Source: Nyssa sinensis
Lineage: Eukaryota; Streptophyta; Magnoliopsida; Cornales; Nyssaceae
Direction: 5' to 3'
DNA: 64,000 nt
Assembly: GCA_008638375.1 (NCBI GenBank)
Contig: CM018035.1
Location: forward strand, 4,887,501-4,951,500
Both the position numbers and the translations under genes were made by a program. Below are positions 32,766-46,300 of the stretch, in pieces (the first letter of the stretch is position 1; every line of letters begins with the position of its first letter). The notes under the pieces were generated by a model. The model was not told where the DNA came from. It saw only the letters and a program-made list of their open reading frames with translations, and did no database searches.

Positions 32766-33017
32766 AAGATAACTGATAATCAAAGAGCATCTAGTCTAAA
32801 TAACAATATCATAGGCTGCTGACAAAAGCCGCCAACTACATTATCAAAGTACGTATTCAAATAACACTGAATAACTGTCTGATCATTCATACAAGAACAT
32901 GATCATACTAGGAATATCAATAAAAAGATAGTGATGTCAAAACTGGTAGGATGCGATAAACTACTGGGGCCCTAGCTACCCCCTGTGTGCATAAGCACTG
33001 AGCTCAATCATGTAAAA

Positions 33018-33142
33018 TTGGTCCCCATACTCGGGACAGGACCCCATACTCGGGTGCAATACTGTAAAACTGGTCCCCATACTAGGGTCAATACTGTAAA
33101 ACTGGTCCCCATACTCGAGATACGGACCCCATACTCGGGTCA
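33018..33142. repeat. Tandem repeats inside the solo LTR (set 2)
   Basis: Five copies of CCCCATACTMGGG-like sequence, alternating GGT and GGA starts, with ACTGTAAAACTGG between some of them. Confidence 0.8.
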
Positions 33143-36110
33143 GTACTACGCATCCAGATGGAGTTTGTGACTGAGCACAAATCCGGCACTGATAAAAATA
33201 TCAAGATCATGCTACCTCCACGGAGAAAAATGTGGAGCATAACTAGTTCAAGGCAACATAATTTAACTATAACTTTTTACGGTTATGTTACCAGGCTGCC
33301 GAGAACAACATCATCTGGCCCCTCTTGGCCTTACTGTACAAGTGTACAGAATGGATCCCTTGCACAAATGTACGGAATCTTATGATTAAGATGTAATATC
33401 ATCAAATGATATGAAAATCAAGAGCAAGATACAACATCATAGCTAAGCTATTCCACTGAGAAGTAACATCACATAGTGGAATCATAAAAGATCTAACATG
33501 ATAAATAAGAGTACAATTGCGTATAGAAGAATTGTGACATGGCTGGGAATATACTATATGCAGAGGTCGGGTATTACTTACTTGCTACTGTCCCACGTAA
33601 ATCAAGCTATTTCTTTTTCTTCCAACGCTCCTGCCATTCGGAAAATATCACGCAGTTTATAGTCATAATCAATCTATGCTATGTATTCAATTTATCTATC
33701 ATCATGTTTAAGTATTTTATTTACTAATTTAGACCTCGTCATGGTGTCCGGAATGTCGAATAAAATTAGTATAGGCTTTTACGGATCTCAATTTGGGCTC
33801 TTGGATTGAAAATAGTAAAATAGTCATTTTATACTTTTACATGTCTTTTATTCTCGGGACCTCTTTTCATAATTTTGACTTTACCATTGGGTTCAAAACA
33901 CTCAAGATAATAAAAATTGATTATTCATTTGCCTCGTTTGGAGTTCGTTTGACCCACTTTTGATTTAGGGGTATTTTAGAAATTTTTTCTTTTTAAAATA
34001 TTAAAATAATATTTATTTATTTTACTGTTTGGGCCTTAGTATAATTTTCCTTAACTTCTGGGGGTCAAAGCATAATTTCCCTAAGTCTCGGTCTGAACTA
34101 GTGGGTTTACTAATTAAAACCCTAAACCGACCCTAAGCATCACTGAACCAGTCGGTTCAGGTTATCCAAAAAACCGGAATAACATATCCTTTTTCCTGTC
34201 CTATTCTCGGTTTGGCTATATCTCTAACCCAATTCCAATTTCTTATATCCGTAGCCAAACAGTCTAAATGACTCATTATTTAAAGCCCCAAACGACACTA
34301 GTTCTAATTACCCATTAGTGCGTGCGGTCGGGTTCCGACCCGACCCGGCCCAAAGTCCGGCCCAACAACCCAATAGCCTTCCCCCGACTTTCCGTCATCT
34401 TCTCCGGCGACCCCTCTAGCACCGCTCGCCGAAACAGTGCAACCACCCACTGTTTTTCACTCTTTCGATGTCCAATTTCTTCTGTTTTTACATCAAATTA
34501 ACTCTGAGACTCTACAAATCTTTGAAAACACATTTTAACCTTAAATAATCTAGTTTTTTCAACACCCAATTCCCATTTTTCGGCGTTGCACCAATGAGGT
34601 TATTTTTGCTATAAAACGGCCATTTTAGATCATTTTCCTTCATTCCAATTGTATTGAATTCTTGACTAGTTTACTTATTTGGTTCTAATCCTAAAATTAA
34701 GTTTGGTTCACCCTTCAAAAATTTGTCATTTTTGGCCGTGAGTTACAAGCTCAGTTTCTTAGCTTTTCTTTCATGCTTTAATTCTAAGCATTCTTAAACG
34801 TTATCTATAATAACTTAAGAGGAAAATTTAAGCAGTTAACTCAAAATAATACCTGGTTTTCCACTGAATTCCTCCCCTCCAAAATTCAGAGAATTTCTTG
34901 AAGCTTTCTTCGCTTCTGTTTCTTCTGGTTTCTCTCTAGACCCAACCGACCCTCAGTTTCTATCTTTTCTTCCTGTTTCTTGATTTCCCAGTAACACACC
35001 ATGCATATATATAGCCACTTTCCACTGCCACCTTTTTCTCTAAAATTTTCAGCCACCTTTTCTCTCTCTTTCCTTTGCCTTTTCTTTCAAACATTTCGGC
35101 TATCTTTGTCATTTTTCATTTTTTTCTTTCCTTTTATTTCATTTCTTTTTATTATTTTATTATCTCATATATATATATATATATTATCATATGTTCACAC
35201 ACACACACACACATAAATATATATATATATATATATTTAAATACACATATATATTCACTCACGTGCACTTTTTCTCGTAATTGTTAGGTTTCTTCGGGTA
35301 CTCGAAATTGCCTGTCACTCATCCTTGTGCATCGTTTGCTAAACATGCCTTTAAATTGTACATCTAATTTTATTTAAATAATAAATTGGTGGATGGTTCG
35401 AGATTACACGTCATGGCCCGGTCCAACCCGGGTTGAAGACTGTCTACTTAGGTCGGGTTATTACATCAACTGTTCATGTTTTGGTCTCACTCTTCAATCA
35501 TGAACAAACCATCTGCCTTTATTAGGTTTTTCCAATGGCAATGATAATGGTAGCTCAACTAGTGCCTTAATTCAAGGTGGGACTTTCTATAAATCGGATT
35601 CGAACGGAAATAGAAGTAATTTGAATCATATTTGTTAAGAAAAATATCAAATCATATTTAACATAAAATCGTAAATTCTTGCTCTAAATCTAAATTTGTT
35701 AAGTATCAATTAGATTATATTTGATCCCTATATATATATATATATATATAATTATGGCGTGGGGGACAAAATCTTTTGACATGATAAATTCAACCTTTTT
35801 CAAATCATAGATAGAAAAAACCACTTGTATGTTTCCAGATTACTTTGTGCTTGATGACTGGATTAATTCTAATTTTGTTGCTAATATTAGGAATAAAAAT
35901 GTGAGATTTATTAGGTGGATTCTGTGGATAGAAAAAAAAAAAAGAATTTTAATGAATCTAAAAAATGAAATAGTTGTTCAAGTGGAGGGGAGATTTATTG
36001 GACTCTTTCTAGTTAGTATGATGATATAGCAGTCTCTTTTTTTTTTAAGAGTAGTGTAGATGGGTGAGATAGAGTCTTTTTTTATCTTATTTTTGAGACT
36101 GTCACATACA

Positions 36111-36644
36111 TAATTATTAGAATCGGATCGGACGATAAACCGATAAAAGAGTCGATTCACTATTTATTAGTTCATTGATTCAACCAGTTTTATAATTAAT
36201 ATATTAAAATATCAATAAATATATTAAAAATTAATAAAATAACAAGAAAAATTTTTTTTTTTATTATCTAGTAATAAATAACAAAATATAAGCATAATCA
36301 TTGAAATTATCTTAATGTATAAGTTTAATATATTTATATATATATATATTAAAAATGCATACAATAATATCTTATTTTATATTAAATTTTATTATTTAAT
36401 CATCAAATATAAGAAATTTTGTGAGAAAAAAATTATAGGTAATAAAAAGATAAAAGGTGATTCAACCAATTTTTTTAAAAGAAACAGGTCAGTTTACTCA
36501 ATTTTTTTTTTAAATCGATCAGTGCAACCGATTTTTTTCGATTCTTTAACGAAATTAATATTTTAATTGAAACTAAATTAAATTAATATTTAATTTTTTA
36601 TTAATCGATTGAATCAATTCATTCAGTCCAATTTTAACTACTAT
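36111..36644. mobile_element. Decayed MITE, same family as 62845-63498
   Basis: The left end TAATTATTAGAATCGGATCG and the reversed right end ATAGTAGTTAAAATTGGACT are similar to each other. They are also similar to the TTATTAAACCCGGTCCGGA ends of the 63-kb element. Flanks TCACATAC and TCACACGT may be a worn target duplication. Interior is AT-rich and non-coding. Confidence 0.5.
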
Positions 36645-38583
36645 GATCACACGTGATGGGTATGATTAAGACTGAGGATGCATTTATATTCCACTCTTGA
36701 GGTTAAGAGGCTTTGATTGGAGCTTATCTACCCAAGTTTGCCCAACTAGTTTTAGAAGTTAAGACTCAGAGCCAATCATTGTGGGTCCACCTCACATAGA
36801 GGCCGAAAGTAGATTAGATCAAAAGGTTGGGAAGAAAAAAAAAAAAAAGGACACGTGATAACGTGGGCATTGACTTGGCATGTAAAAAGTGCGAAATTCT
36901 TGGGGGTTGATCTACCTTGGACGGTAGATATTTGAAGTTGAAAAGGTATGAGTAATATGGGCCGTCCGATGAAGGTTGCAGAATATCCCACAAGGATACG
37001 GGGGATGTAAAACCGGGCCTGGAGATAATGAGGAGAGTGGGTGGGGCCCTATTTACGACTTAATAGTCAGGCGATCATGCTTAACAGTACGCACGCGTGC
37101 ATGTAAACAGTTATCCTGTACGTTTCTTTGTGGGCCCTTCAATCATAAGGCTGATAAGTCCTGTAAGAAAGGTTTCTCTACCTGCTCGCCTACTGTACAA
37201 TAGGCTTAGGCTCGAATATAATATTAAAAATTATAATTTTTTTTTATAATTATTAAAAATATCACAAAATAAATCAACGTAATTATTGAAAATAATATTT
37301 AAAATTTTTTTTATTTAATAAATAATCATTGATATCCTAATCATGACTTGCACTTTACAGCACACCTCTCTCTTTTAAAATGGATAAAAGGTATCACTCA
37401 GCCAACAGCCGGTGATCAATCTTAGAAACTTAGCTTTAATAATTCTTTATACAATCCACATTTTACCTTAATGATCTGATTACGGATAGATTATCTTTGT
37501 TGTGTATTTTATATACTTCAAATATGAAGTAGATTGAAGTGAGATGCATGTCCTATTAATCATTCTCACATTTTTCTTAATATAATATTAGGATAAACTC
37601 TAACTACATGGATTTAATGAACAACGATGAATCTTTTAATCAATCTGTTCCATCCATAAGATAAACATAAGATAAAGAAGATAGAAGAGAATTTGAAAAT
37701 AATTTAAAATTTATTTAATTTAATGAATTAAAATTCAATAATTTACTGTTTAATTCGAGTTGACTCATTTATAGTTTTAACATTCGATTTATCATACAAA
37801 AATGAATTTATTTATTTTAATAAATCAAATTTCAACAACGACTCGACTTGACAATTTATTATCTTAAATAACTTATTCATATTTATTTTATTTTTTATTT
37901 TTAAACTAAATATAAAATAACTAAAACATGAAGGCAAATTTTTGTTAAAAGGGAAATTTTACATTAAACTTACTTTTTATTTTTATTTTAAAAAATTTAA
38001 TTTATACTTATAAGTTTTAGCCTTTTTATTTGTAAATGTTTTATTTATTTTGATTAACAAAACCTAACATTAGTGGATTATCCGAAGGAACAATGTTTGG
38101 GCTTTTGATAAGATTGACAAGGAATCCACGTGTATGTCAAATCAAGCTGTCGATGGTCCAACCAATTGATATCCACAGTAGATCTCCATGTTTTTGTCTG
38201 GTTTTTATTTCTCTTTTTTTTTTTTATTAATAAAATAGATAGTTTAATTTATTAATAAAATAGAGAGTCTTAATCCAAAAAAGAAATCATTTATTGTGTC
38301 ACAAATCTAATAATAAGTGTTAATTTTAACTTTACATATATATATATATATTTTTTTGTAAGATGTTTTATTGAAAATGTCTTTTGAAATGATCGTCTTA
38401 ATAGATAAGTTTTTATTTAAAAATATTTTTTATAAAAAAATATTTATTATAAAAATGTGTTTTAATTATAATTTTAGGAAATGAAATTGGAATTAACCCA
38501 TTTTGATAAAGATAAATTTCAAATACTTAAATATATATGTTAGATTACCAATTTTATCTTATAAATGAAAAGTGACAAAATAA

Positions 38584-38680
38584 AGTGCGAGAATAAAATC
38601 AAGTGAATTGAGTGCAAGAGTGCAAACTAACTTAATGCGAGAAGGAAAATCAAGTGAATAAACTATAAAAGTGCAAACTT
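38584..38680. repeat. Two-copy diverged tandem repeat
   Basis: A roughly 49-bp unit with TGCGAGAA, AAATCAAGTGAAT and AGTGCAAACT parts occurs twice in tandem with substitutions. Confidence 0.7.
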
Positions 38681-40385
38681 CAAGATCTCAGGAATAAGGA
38701 AAGAGACTTGAAAATATACAGATACGTTTTTTCTGTCAATTTTTTTTTTAAATAATAAAATTACTCATTTCATATTTATTTTTTCATTTTTTAAAAATTT
38801 GACCACTTTTTTTTTCAAATAAATATTAATAAACAAAATATTTAAAAATAGTTTTAAAAAATTGGACCAAAATTAAAAAAATATAAAAATAAATAAATAA
38901 AATGAATAGATTTGTCATTTTAAAAAAAATGATAAAATAGAAGTATTTGTATATTTTTAAATAAAGTAAGAGAGGTTAGTGTAATTTATAAAATTTCATA
39001 AAAAATTATTATAATTATCATAAATCTTTAAAAAATCACTAAATTTACTCCTTTTTAATCTTCTTTTCTCTCAAATATAACAATTCAAAAGAGAAAAGTA
39101 ATGCCACTTGAATATTTTCTTGTTTTTCTGATTATCTCATCCAAACAATTAGTTACCTAATAAAAATTAAAATTAAAAAAAAAGTTGTGAAAAATACCAA
39201 TTTTAAAAAGCAACTAATTTCTTAGAAAAAAAAATCAGATTTTCAGAATTTTGTGTCCAGCTTTTGTGTCCATGCAGGCAGACAGTAGCATTTATGAAAT
39301 ATGATGTGCGTACCACACTTTCTGTGTGCACATTTAAAATGAGCTATCTTTCTTCCCAGAATCAGAACTACGATCGAAATATTAACCATGATCTTGACTA
39401 TTCACTATATGGGGCCCGCAATAAACTCTTTCCATCTAAATTCAGCCACACTGACACGACATCGAATTTTGCGTGTTAGACTGCCATAGGTACCACTCCA
39501 AAAATCCCGCATCTCATGCCACTTGATTCTCTGCGCCGTATATTTTCTGAAGATTACTAAAATACCCTTTCGTTTCGATTTTACTCAATTTCCCTTTTCT
39601 TTTTTTTCTAAAAAAAAAAATCATATTAATCTTTATTTATATTTTTAGTGGCCGAATAGTATCTTTTTTTTCTTTAAAATAAATATCATATTACTAAAAT
39701 ATCCTTTCATTTCTATTTTACTCGATTTTTACTCAATTTGTTTCATGAATTGAATAATTGTCGATTAATTATACATTTTAATAATAGTGATAAGATTACT
39801 ATTTTCATTACTATTATTCTATTATTTTATTTATGTTATGAGTAGTTATTTATTCGAAATACTAATGAGTTTTTTTTTTTTTTTTTTTTTAAACATCGAA
39901 ATTATAAAACTATGAGAACTAATTTATCTAATATACTTTTTAAACTGGCAAACAAACAATATAAATTAGTTACATCTTGTTTTAAATTGGGAGAGAAAAA
40001 AAAGATTAATTGGGATTAAAGAAAATTTTAATGAATTTTTAAGATGGAAAAGAGAAAAATAAAATAAAATTTGCAAGAAATTCTGAGTAATAATTTTTTC
40101 AAAAACAGAGAGATTATGAAAGAAAAAAAAGCTAATTTATATTTTTAAAAATTCTAAATATATCTTTAAATGCACATATTAAAAATTAGTGTTATTGTAA
40201 TAATATATATATATATATATATGTTTACTATATGTTGAGTGATTGAATTAGTGGTAAATAGAAAATTCTTAATGAATCGATTCAATCGGGTAAACAAATT
40301 GACCAATTGGGGTATACAAAACATTTGAACAGATAGATACACCCAATTGCAGTCAAATTTTCATAAAAGTAACTGAAAAACAGTG

Positions 40386-40393
40386 TATAAATA
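40386..40393 (+). promoter_or_regulatory. TATA box, APT gene
   Basis: TATAAATA lies 203 bp before the ATG, with a leader holding a poly-T tract and a (GA)n run at about 40505-40531. Confidence 0.6.
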
Positions 40394-40503
40394 AGGATCG
40401 AGCGGTTGGATCTTATTCAGTGCAGTGGTGCTGTGGCCAACAAAGATATATTACTATATTTTTTTTTTGAAGACACAGTCACCCTCTGTATCTACTCTTG
40501 CTT

Positions 40504-40537
<34 letters not shown>

Positions 40538-40595
40538 TCGAGAAAGAAGCAGCAGCTGAGTTTGGGAGGGAAGAAGAGAGTAGAGCATTGAAGAG

Positions 40596-40990
40596 ATGTT
40601 TGCAAAAGAAAGTGGGTTGCAGGGAGACCCAAGGTTGAAGGCCATATCAGAAGCCATTAGGGTCGTCCCTCACTTCCCAAAACAAGGTTTTCTTTTGGAT
40701 GTTTCACTAACGTATCATTTTACAGACTTTGTTTTGAATAATATCATGAGGACTTTCCTCGAACAGGTTATGTACTTTGCATTTTTTTTTTTGGGTGTGT
40801 TTTAGGAATAATGTTTCAAGACATAACGACGCTGTTATTGGATCACAAGGCGTTTAAGGATGCCGTTGACATCTTTGTCGATCGCTACAGAGACATGGAC
40901 ATCTCTGTTGTTGCTGGTATATCTCTCTAACTCCTTTGCAGTTTTTAAATTTCTATCCTAGTGGTTTCCTTGGTCTCTTTGTATATCATG

Positions 40991-41053
<63 letters not shown>

Positions 41054-44000
41054 GAGAGTCTTAAGTGATAAAGAAACAGAGTCAATGTTATTACATATTT
41101 GAATATTCTTTTCTTTATATAATAGTTCTACTTTAGAGAGCAAAAGAGAAAGATTAAATTGTTGTGTTTTTGTCTCCCCCAATATTTCTAGAGAGGGAGA
41201 GAGGGAACTGTTGATTGTTCATTTTGTTTGTTTTGAATTTACTCGAAAACAATACATCGTTTCAACAATATATGTTTACATCATTTCAACAATTTATGTT
41301 TTGGACTTGCTTGTACCTGGGACCTTGGGATATTTATGCAAGCGTTTTTCCAACTCATCCAACCCCAACGATTCCATTTTTTAATTTTTATTTTTTATTT
41401 TTGTAAAGAGGATAAATTTACTCTGCATGTCCTCCGCGACTTCAGAATTGATACATATTGGGTTGCAAACCCCGGACACGTGCACCAACCTCACAGCACG
41501 TGTACCGTTCAAATGACCAAGGACGCAATAGTGGAAATTCATACACACACCAAATACTTGGACTTGGTATGCAAGTACTTGAGGCTTGTCCTTCTAACCA
41601 CTGTGCCATTACCCGTGGGGTAATGAAGCTCAGCTTGTTAGGCCGAAATTTGTTCCTATATAAATTTTAGATTGATAAGAAATTAATTAATTTTTTTTCG
41701 CTGTGTTCCTTCTTTTGGCATTACATAAAATTTCCTATCGATGCTCCATCATTTTCATCATATTACTAAGCATTATGGAAAAATTTCTCATTTTCACCTT
41801 AAATTTTCTTTTGTTATTGGCTTGAGAAATTTTTTTCCTAAAGGGATTTTCAATTTAAAAATATATAGCCTAAGTTTGAACAGTTCATCCTTAACATTTC
41901 TTCTTCTTTTCAACTCATTTAATTGCATAGTCTAAACAAAATCTTTTAGCTTAGCTTGTTACAAATAAATTTGGTTCATTTAGCTTCAGAAGTTTTGTTG
42001 GGTTGATTTATGATTCCCTTAAGTTAGCTAAATTTAAAATTCTACATTTGTTACTGGGTCTACTGGGATTCTCTTATCATTTTGTGGGGTCCAACAAAAT
42101 TTTGAGATACTCTTAACAATTTTGATTAATATTGAAACAGCCCGTGTCTATTTATTTTTACAAATTTATCCTGTTATTTTATGTGGCTTACCGTAGCTTG
42201 GTAGAATACTGCCTTGACTGTCGCTCACATGTAATTGCCACTTTGGCGTGAACCCTCTTGCTGGGACTCTATTAATTATAACTCAAATTATTAGATATTT
42301 AATAGCATTTTGGCATCCCAGAAGAGTGAATATATTCCTCTCTTTTCTTTTCTTTTTGTATAATTCAAGCAAAAAACATAGAAAAACAAAAAGTAAAAGG
42401 CCTACTGCAAGAATTGGAGTCATCACCAATCTAATTAAGAAAAACTCTACCCTAATTTCATTTGTTAAAAAATCCTGATGTTCCTATGTTATTTCAGAGG
42501 TCATGAAAGATTATACTTGTTTCATTTGGCATGTGTTAATCTATGTAAAAAAAACAGATGTATTGCAGTAGAGCTTATAGGGTAATAGTTAAAAGTAAAT
42601 TATCTGGATGGGAAGAAATTTATTTTTAGTACTTCCATAACGAGAAATTGTAGTGTGCAAAAAGGAAATTGAAGCTACATCACAATTTAGCATTGGAAAA
42701 TTTGTACAAGTTGAATGGATGATGAATTTCAGCAAGAATATTTCAGCTTCTTTTTTCCATAAATATGTAAATTTTGGAAAGCTCAACCATTTTAATATTT
42801 TTTTTGTGAAATCAACTGAAAAAGTAGTCATTTTTTGGAAAGTAGTTACTAGTTAGAAATTCAACAGAATAAGAAAAAATTAATTCCAATTTCTAGAATA
42901 GGAGATCTGAAAGCTGCTTGATTTGGCATTTGGAGTAGTTTGAATGAGGCAAAAAACTTGAGCAGAGAGTACAGACTAAAGGCAATGTCATTGACCAGAG
43001 AGTTACGAACTAAAGACAATGTTGATGACCTACTTTCTTATAAAACTATTTGGAAGATAGGAGTAAGTTACCAATATTACTCTTCTGGGCACCTGACTGA
43101 CGTGTCTAATTAAAAAATTCACTATTTTGGTTGTTGACTTTATTTTTTGGTAACATTAATAGTGGTCAATTTATATATTGTGTTATAACTCCTTAAATTG
43201 GTTCTTTCTGTGTCCTGTTTGATGCTGGTTCACTGTGTCAAATTTCATTTTAGGAGTTGAAGCTAGAGGATTTATATTTGGTCCCTCAATTGCGCTGGCC
43301 ATTGGTGCAAAATTTGTCCCATTACGTAAACCAAAAAAGTTGCCAGGTACGCTTTTAGAATTTAATTTAATGTGTTGGAATTGAACTCTTAAGTGTTAGT
43401 ATCTTATGAGCTTGGCGACCGAGCAACTATAATCTTTTGAAATTGTTGAAGAATGTCCTACAAGCTAATGAACTTTGATTGAGTGGTTAGTTGAAGAGAA
43501 GGAATTTATGTGTGTGTGAGAGACCAAAGCATTTATCGTTGACTAATGCCATTTCAGACTCTTATTTGGGCTGATGGCCTCCAATGGAGCAGTTCAATTT
43601 CCATGGGAAGTCCAAATGTGCCCTTTGTGGATTTAGAATTTTGGCACCTATGGGTGACTGAAGTTTTGGTGACAACATGCTTCTTCAGAACTGTATTTCA
43701 TTTTCTCTCATTTACTTTCTTGTTAATAGAACCATATCTATTTCACTGTAGCTCCAGGAATTTAGTTACTATATCAGTTCTTGCTTCAAATTTTGAAGTG
43801 TATATGTTCAAATTTTGAATTCCTAGGAGAAGTTATATGTGAGGCATATGAGCTCGAATATGGTACTGATTGTTTAGAGATGCATGTTGAGGCTGCTCAA
43901 CCTGGGGAACGTGTGTTGATCATTGATGATTTGGTAGCTACTGGTGGGACTCTCTCTGCAGCCATAAGACTTTTAGGTAAGTCCTGTTCTATGGTTTTCC

Positions 44001-46300
44001 TTACTCAGTTTCTTATGTATACTTATTTCAACTGGTTTCTTAGCTCTCTAAGAGACAACTAATATTCTCAGTATTGTTATTAACTAGAACGCGTTGGGGC
44101 TGAGGTAGTTGAATGTGCATGTGTGATTGGGTTGCCAGAGTTCAAGGTAATGCTTTTTAAATTTATGGTCGAGGATACCTTACAACTTAGTTTAAGCTCC
44201 TAGTTAAAAATTCTTTTTCTTTTTTGCTTTCTGTTATAAAGTAGCATCAATTCTACACAAATCTCTTTGCTTCTTGTTTACTTTTTCATCATCGTTGTGT
44301 GCCAAGCATATCTCTCATATCATGGACTGCAGGGCGGCTACATTCGAACCATAATTTCCTAATAGCTTACCTTCAATTTTTCTGGAGTTGGTTTAGTACT
44401 GTTATGCTACACAGTACTTTATGGTTGAATTTAGGGTGATTACTTCCTTCGTGCTAGTTGATTAGGATATCATTGTATTGACTTTATCAATTGACGGTAA
44501 TGGAAGTTGATGAATGGATTTGACCTTGGTTAGATATCAATGTTTAAGGTGCACCAAGTCCATTGGCATTTCGGTTGAAGTCAAATTTTTATGTATGCCT
44601 TTTTTTGGTGGTCCTTACTAGGAATATCCTATCAATTTGGCAGGTGAAGGCATAGATTGGAACCCAGAATACTGCATATCACCATGAGCTGTGAATCTAA
44701 TGTTTTTAACCCTGGACCTGCCTAATAAGTTAATATGAATTTGGTAATGGATTGAAAGACATTTTACAGTATTGCAATAATTGTCTCTTTAGAGCACTAT
44801 ATATAAAAAGAAATAATCATAGTCCTAATATGACACCAAGATAATAAAAAAAATAGAAAATTAATTAAAATAACAAATTTGAAGTTAGGCTCAAATTCAA
44901 ACTAGAGAGTCCTAGAATACCAAATCTGTGTGCAGACTCCCCCACTTGAAAAAGCTCGTCCTCTAGTTAATTGATTGTACTTGATCTTGAACTCATTCAT
45001 AACCGAGTACTAATGGTTGAATTTTTTTAGGAACAAACTGAAGACTCGAGGATTTTTCATTTCACATCTTCTATGAAATCCCCTCTTGTTTTGGGATCAA
45101 TAATAATCTCTTAATAAAGAAGAAAAATGATCTTTCTAATTCAACATTGCAATAGTAATGCTCTCATAATCATCATTGTTGGAGTATTAAATACTTAAGT
45201 TATACCCTCTCTAATAGCTCAAGCGTTAGAGTAGTTAAATAGTTTAATATAGTATCAGAGTAGGCAAAGGTCCTAAACTCAAACACCACTGTCACCTTTA
45301 TAATTATAATTGATACACAGTGTGGACCCACTTGTGATGGGGAGTTTTGCCACACATGGGGCACATGTTGCCTACGGAATTCTTAGTCAATATTCCAAAT
45401 GTTCCATTTTAAATTATCCAAGTTTTGGGAGCAAATTAGATTGTCATAAATTTACCAAAGGCTATTTTCTGACCTTTAGCTTATAAAAAAGTATTATGAT
45501 AAAGTTTCTCTGCAGTGCTTTGCCTGTAAAGAGATTTAGACAGCTTCTGCAAATAGCAGGAAGAAATACATGTAGGATTTAAAAAAATGTGTTCATACTG
45601 ACATCTTATTATTTTTACTTGTGACAGTTAACAATTGTGAAAGGATACATTACATAAGATAAAAAGATATTGAGATATGCGATTACCCTGTTGTATTCAC
45701 TCGGGATAGAAACTTATACCTGGACAATCCAATGAATCCAACAGAATTGCTTACATATATATACATATCTCCATTATACATGGTTAGTGAGAATTCTACG
45801 GTTCACTCCCTCCCGTCCTCTTCAAGATTCCATTATTTGTCCTATTTCCTTCTAGGGTTGGTGGATGGTTAATCCTTGTTTTGCCATGAAATGTTTCGTA
45901 GATAACAATCATTTTGTTTTCGAATGCTAAGTACATCTAATTGGATTTTTTTTCATTATTTTTTATTTTAATGTCTTTAAGAACCAAAACTTTTGAGGTT
46001 CCTGAATATTTATTTTTATTGCAAGTTATGATACTCTAGCAATGAAACCTCATCAAAATAATGGTTTACATATTGAGGCAGATAATCTATGTTTCTAATT
46101 GTATTTTTTTTTGCTCTAATCTTGGTCACTCTTAATTTTTATCCCATTAAATTTAGTGCTGTGATTATCATTTACTTTTTACTGTCTATTTGTTATACTG
46201 TTATATTTTTTCATTACAAGTCCAATAATTGCATCTTTTGCAGGGACAGTGCGGGCTAAACGGAAAGCCACTATATGTCCTTGTTGAGCCTCGTCAATAG
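40596..46300 (+). CDS. APT2: Adenine phosphoribosyltransferase
   Basis: Converts adenine and PRPP to AMP and pyrophosphate in purine salvage, and in plants also acts on cytokinin bases. Six exons: 40596-40686, 40806-40916, 43254-43346, 43827-43976, 44088-44146 and 46244-46300. They encode 186 residues with consistent phase. The start [23 protein letters not shown] is typical of plant APTs, with no transit peptide, so the product is likely cytosolic. [24 protein letters not shown] and the PRPP-binding loop [13 protein letters not shown] (128-140) are all present. Length fits the family (about 180-190). The C-terminus YVLVEPRQ is a few residues shorter than in some relatives. The symbol rests on remembered gene order (Arabidopsis APT2, At1g80050), so another isoform is possible. 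Introns 2 and 5 exceed 2 kb and hold repeats. Confidence 0.93.
40993..41049. repeat. (GA)n microsatellite in APT intron 2
   Basis: About 28 GA units shortly after the exon-2 donor. Confidence 0.95.
41440..41630 (-). mobile_element. Possible SINE-like element in APT intron 2
   Basis: On the minus strand TGGCACAGTGGTTAGAAGGA fits a tRNA A-box. A B-box is not clear at the right spacing, so this is a weak call. Confidence 0.3.
44929..44970 (-). mobile_element. Possible Ty3/gypsy polyprotein remnant in APT intron 5
   Basis: On the minus strand the sequence encodes [10 protein letters not shown], which resembles the tail of plant gypsy polyproteins just upstream of the 3' LTR. The flanks have no other recognisable domain. 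Confidence 0.3.
45177..45270 (+). mobile_element. Possible TRIM/LTR-end with Met-tRNA-type PBS
   Basis: TGTTGGAGTATTAA at 45177 looks like an LTR start. TAGTATCAGAGTAGGC at 45250-45265 differs only slightly from the TGGTATCAGAGC primer-binding site complementary to initiator tRNA-Met. No second LTR was found. Confidence 0.4.

Larger units (their letters stand above)
32136..35470 (+). mobile_element. Solo LTR of a Ty3/gypsy-type retrotransposon with 5-bp TSD
   Basis: The element starts TGTCACGACCCG at 32141 and ends CGGGTTATTACA at 35465, so it has TG...CA ends with short inverted termini (TGTCACGACCCG and TGTAATAACCCG). TCAAC flanks both sides (32136-32140 and 35466-35470), the 5-bp duplication expected of retroviral-type integration. 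Its 3,325 bp hold no coding region, no primer-binding site and no second LTR, so it is a solo LTR left by recombination. TGTCACGACCC starts are familiar from plant chromovirus LTRs (inferred). A TATATATAG near 35005-35015 may be its TATA box. An (AT)n run lies at 32270-32297. Confidence 0.8.
35471..40385. other. Intergenic, AT-rich, no gene seen
   Basis: Nearly 5 kb between the solo LTR and APT. It holds the decayed MITE at 36111-36644 and the tandem pair at 38584-38680. Poly-T or poly-A runs are frequent, with one of about 24 T at 39868-39891. Short open frames are not recognisable. Confidence 0.5.

Noticed and set aside
32141..35465. Full-length LTR retrotransposon
   Set aside because: The start sequence is not repeated near the end and no gag or pol coding exists inside.
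44290..44350. Minus-strand SINE B-box (GGTTCGAATG)
   Set aside because: A single motif without an A-box or tail.
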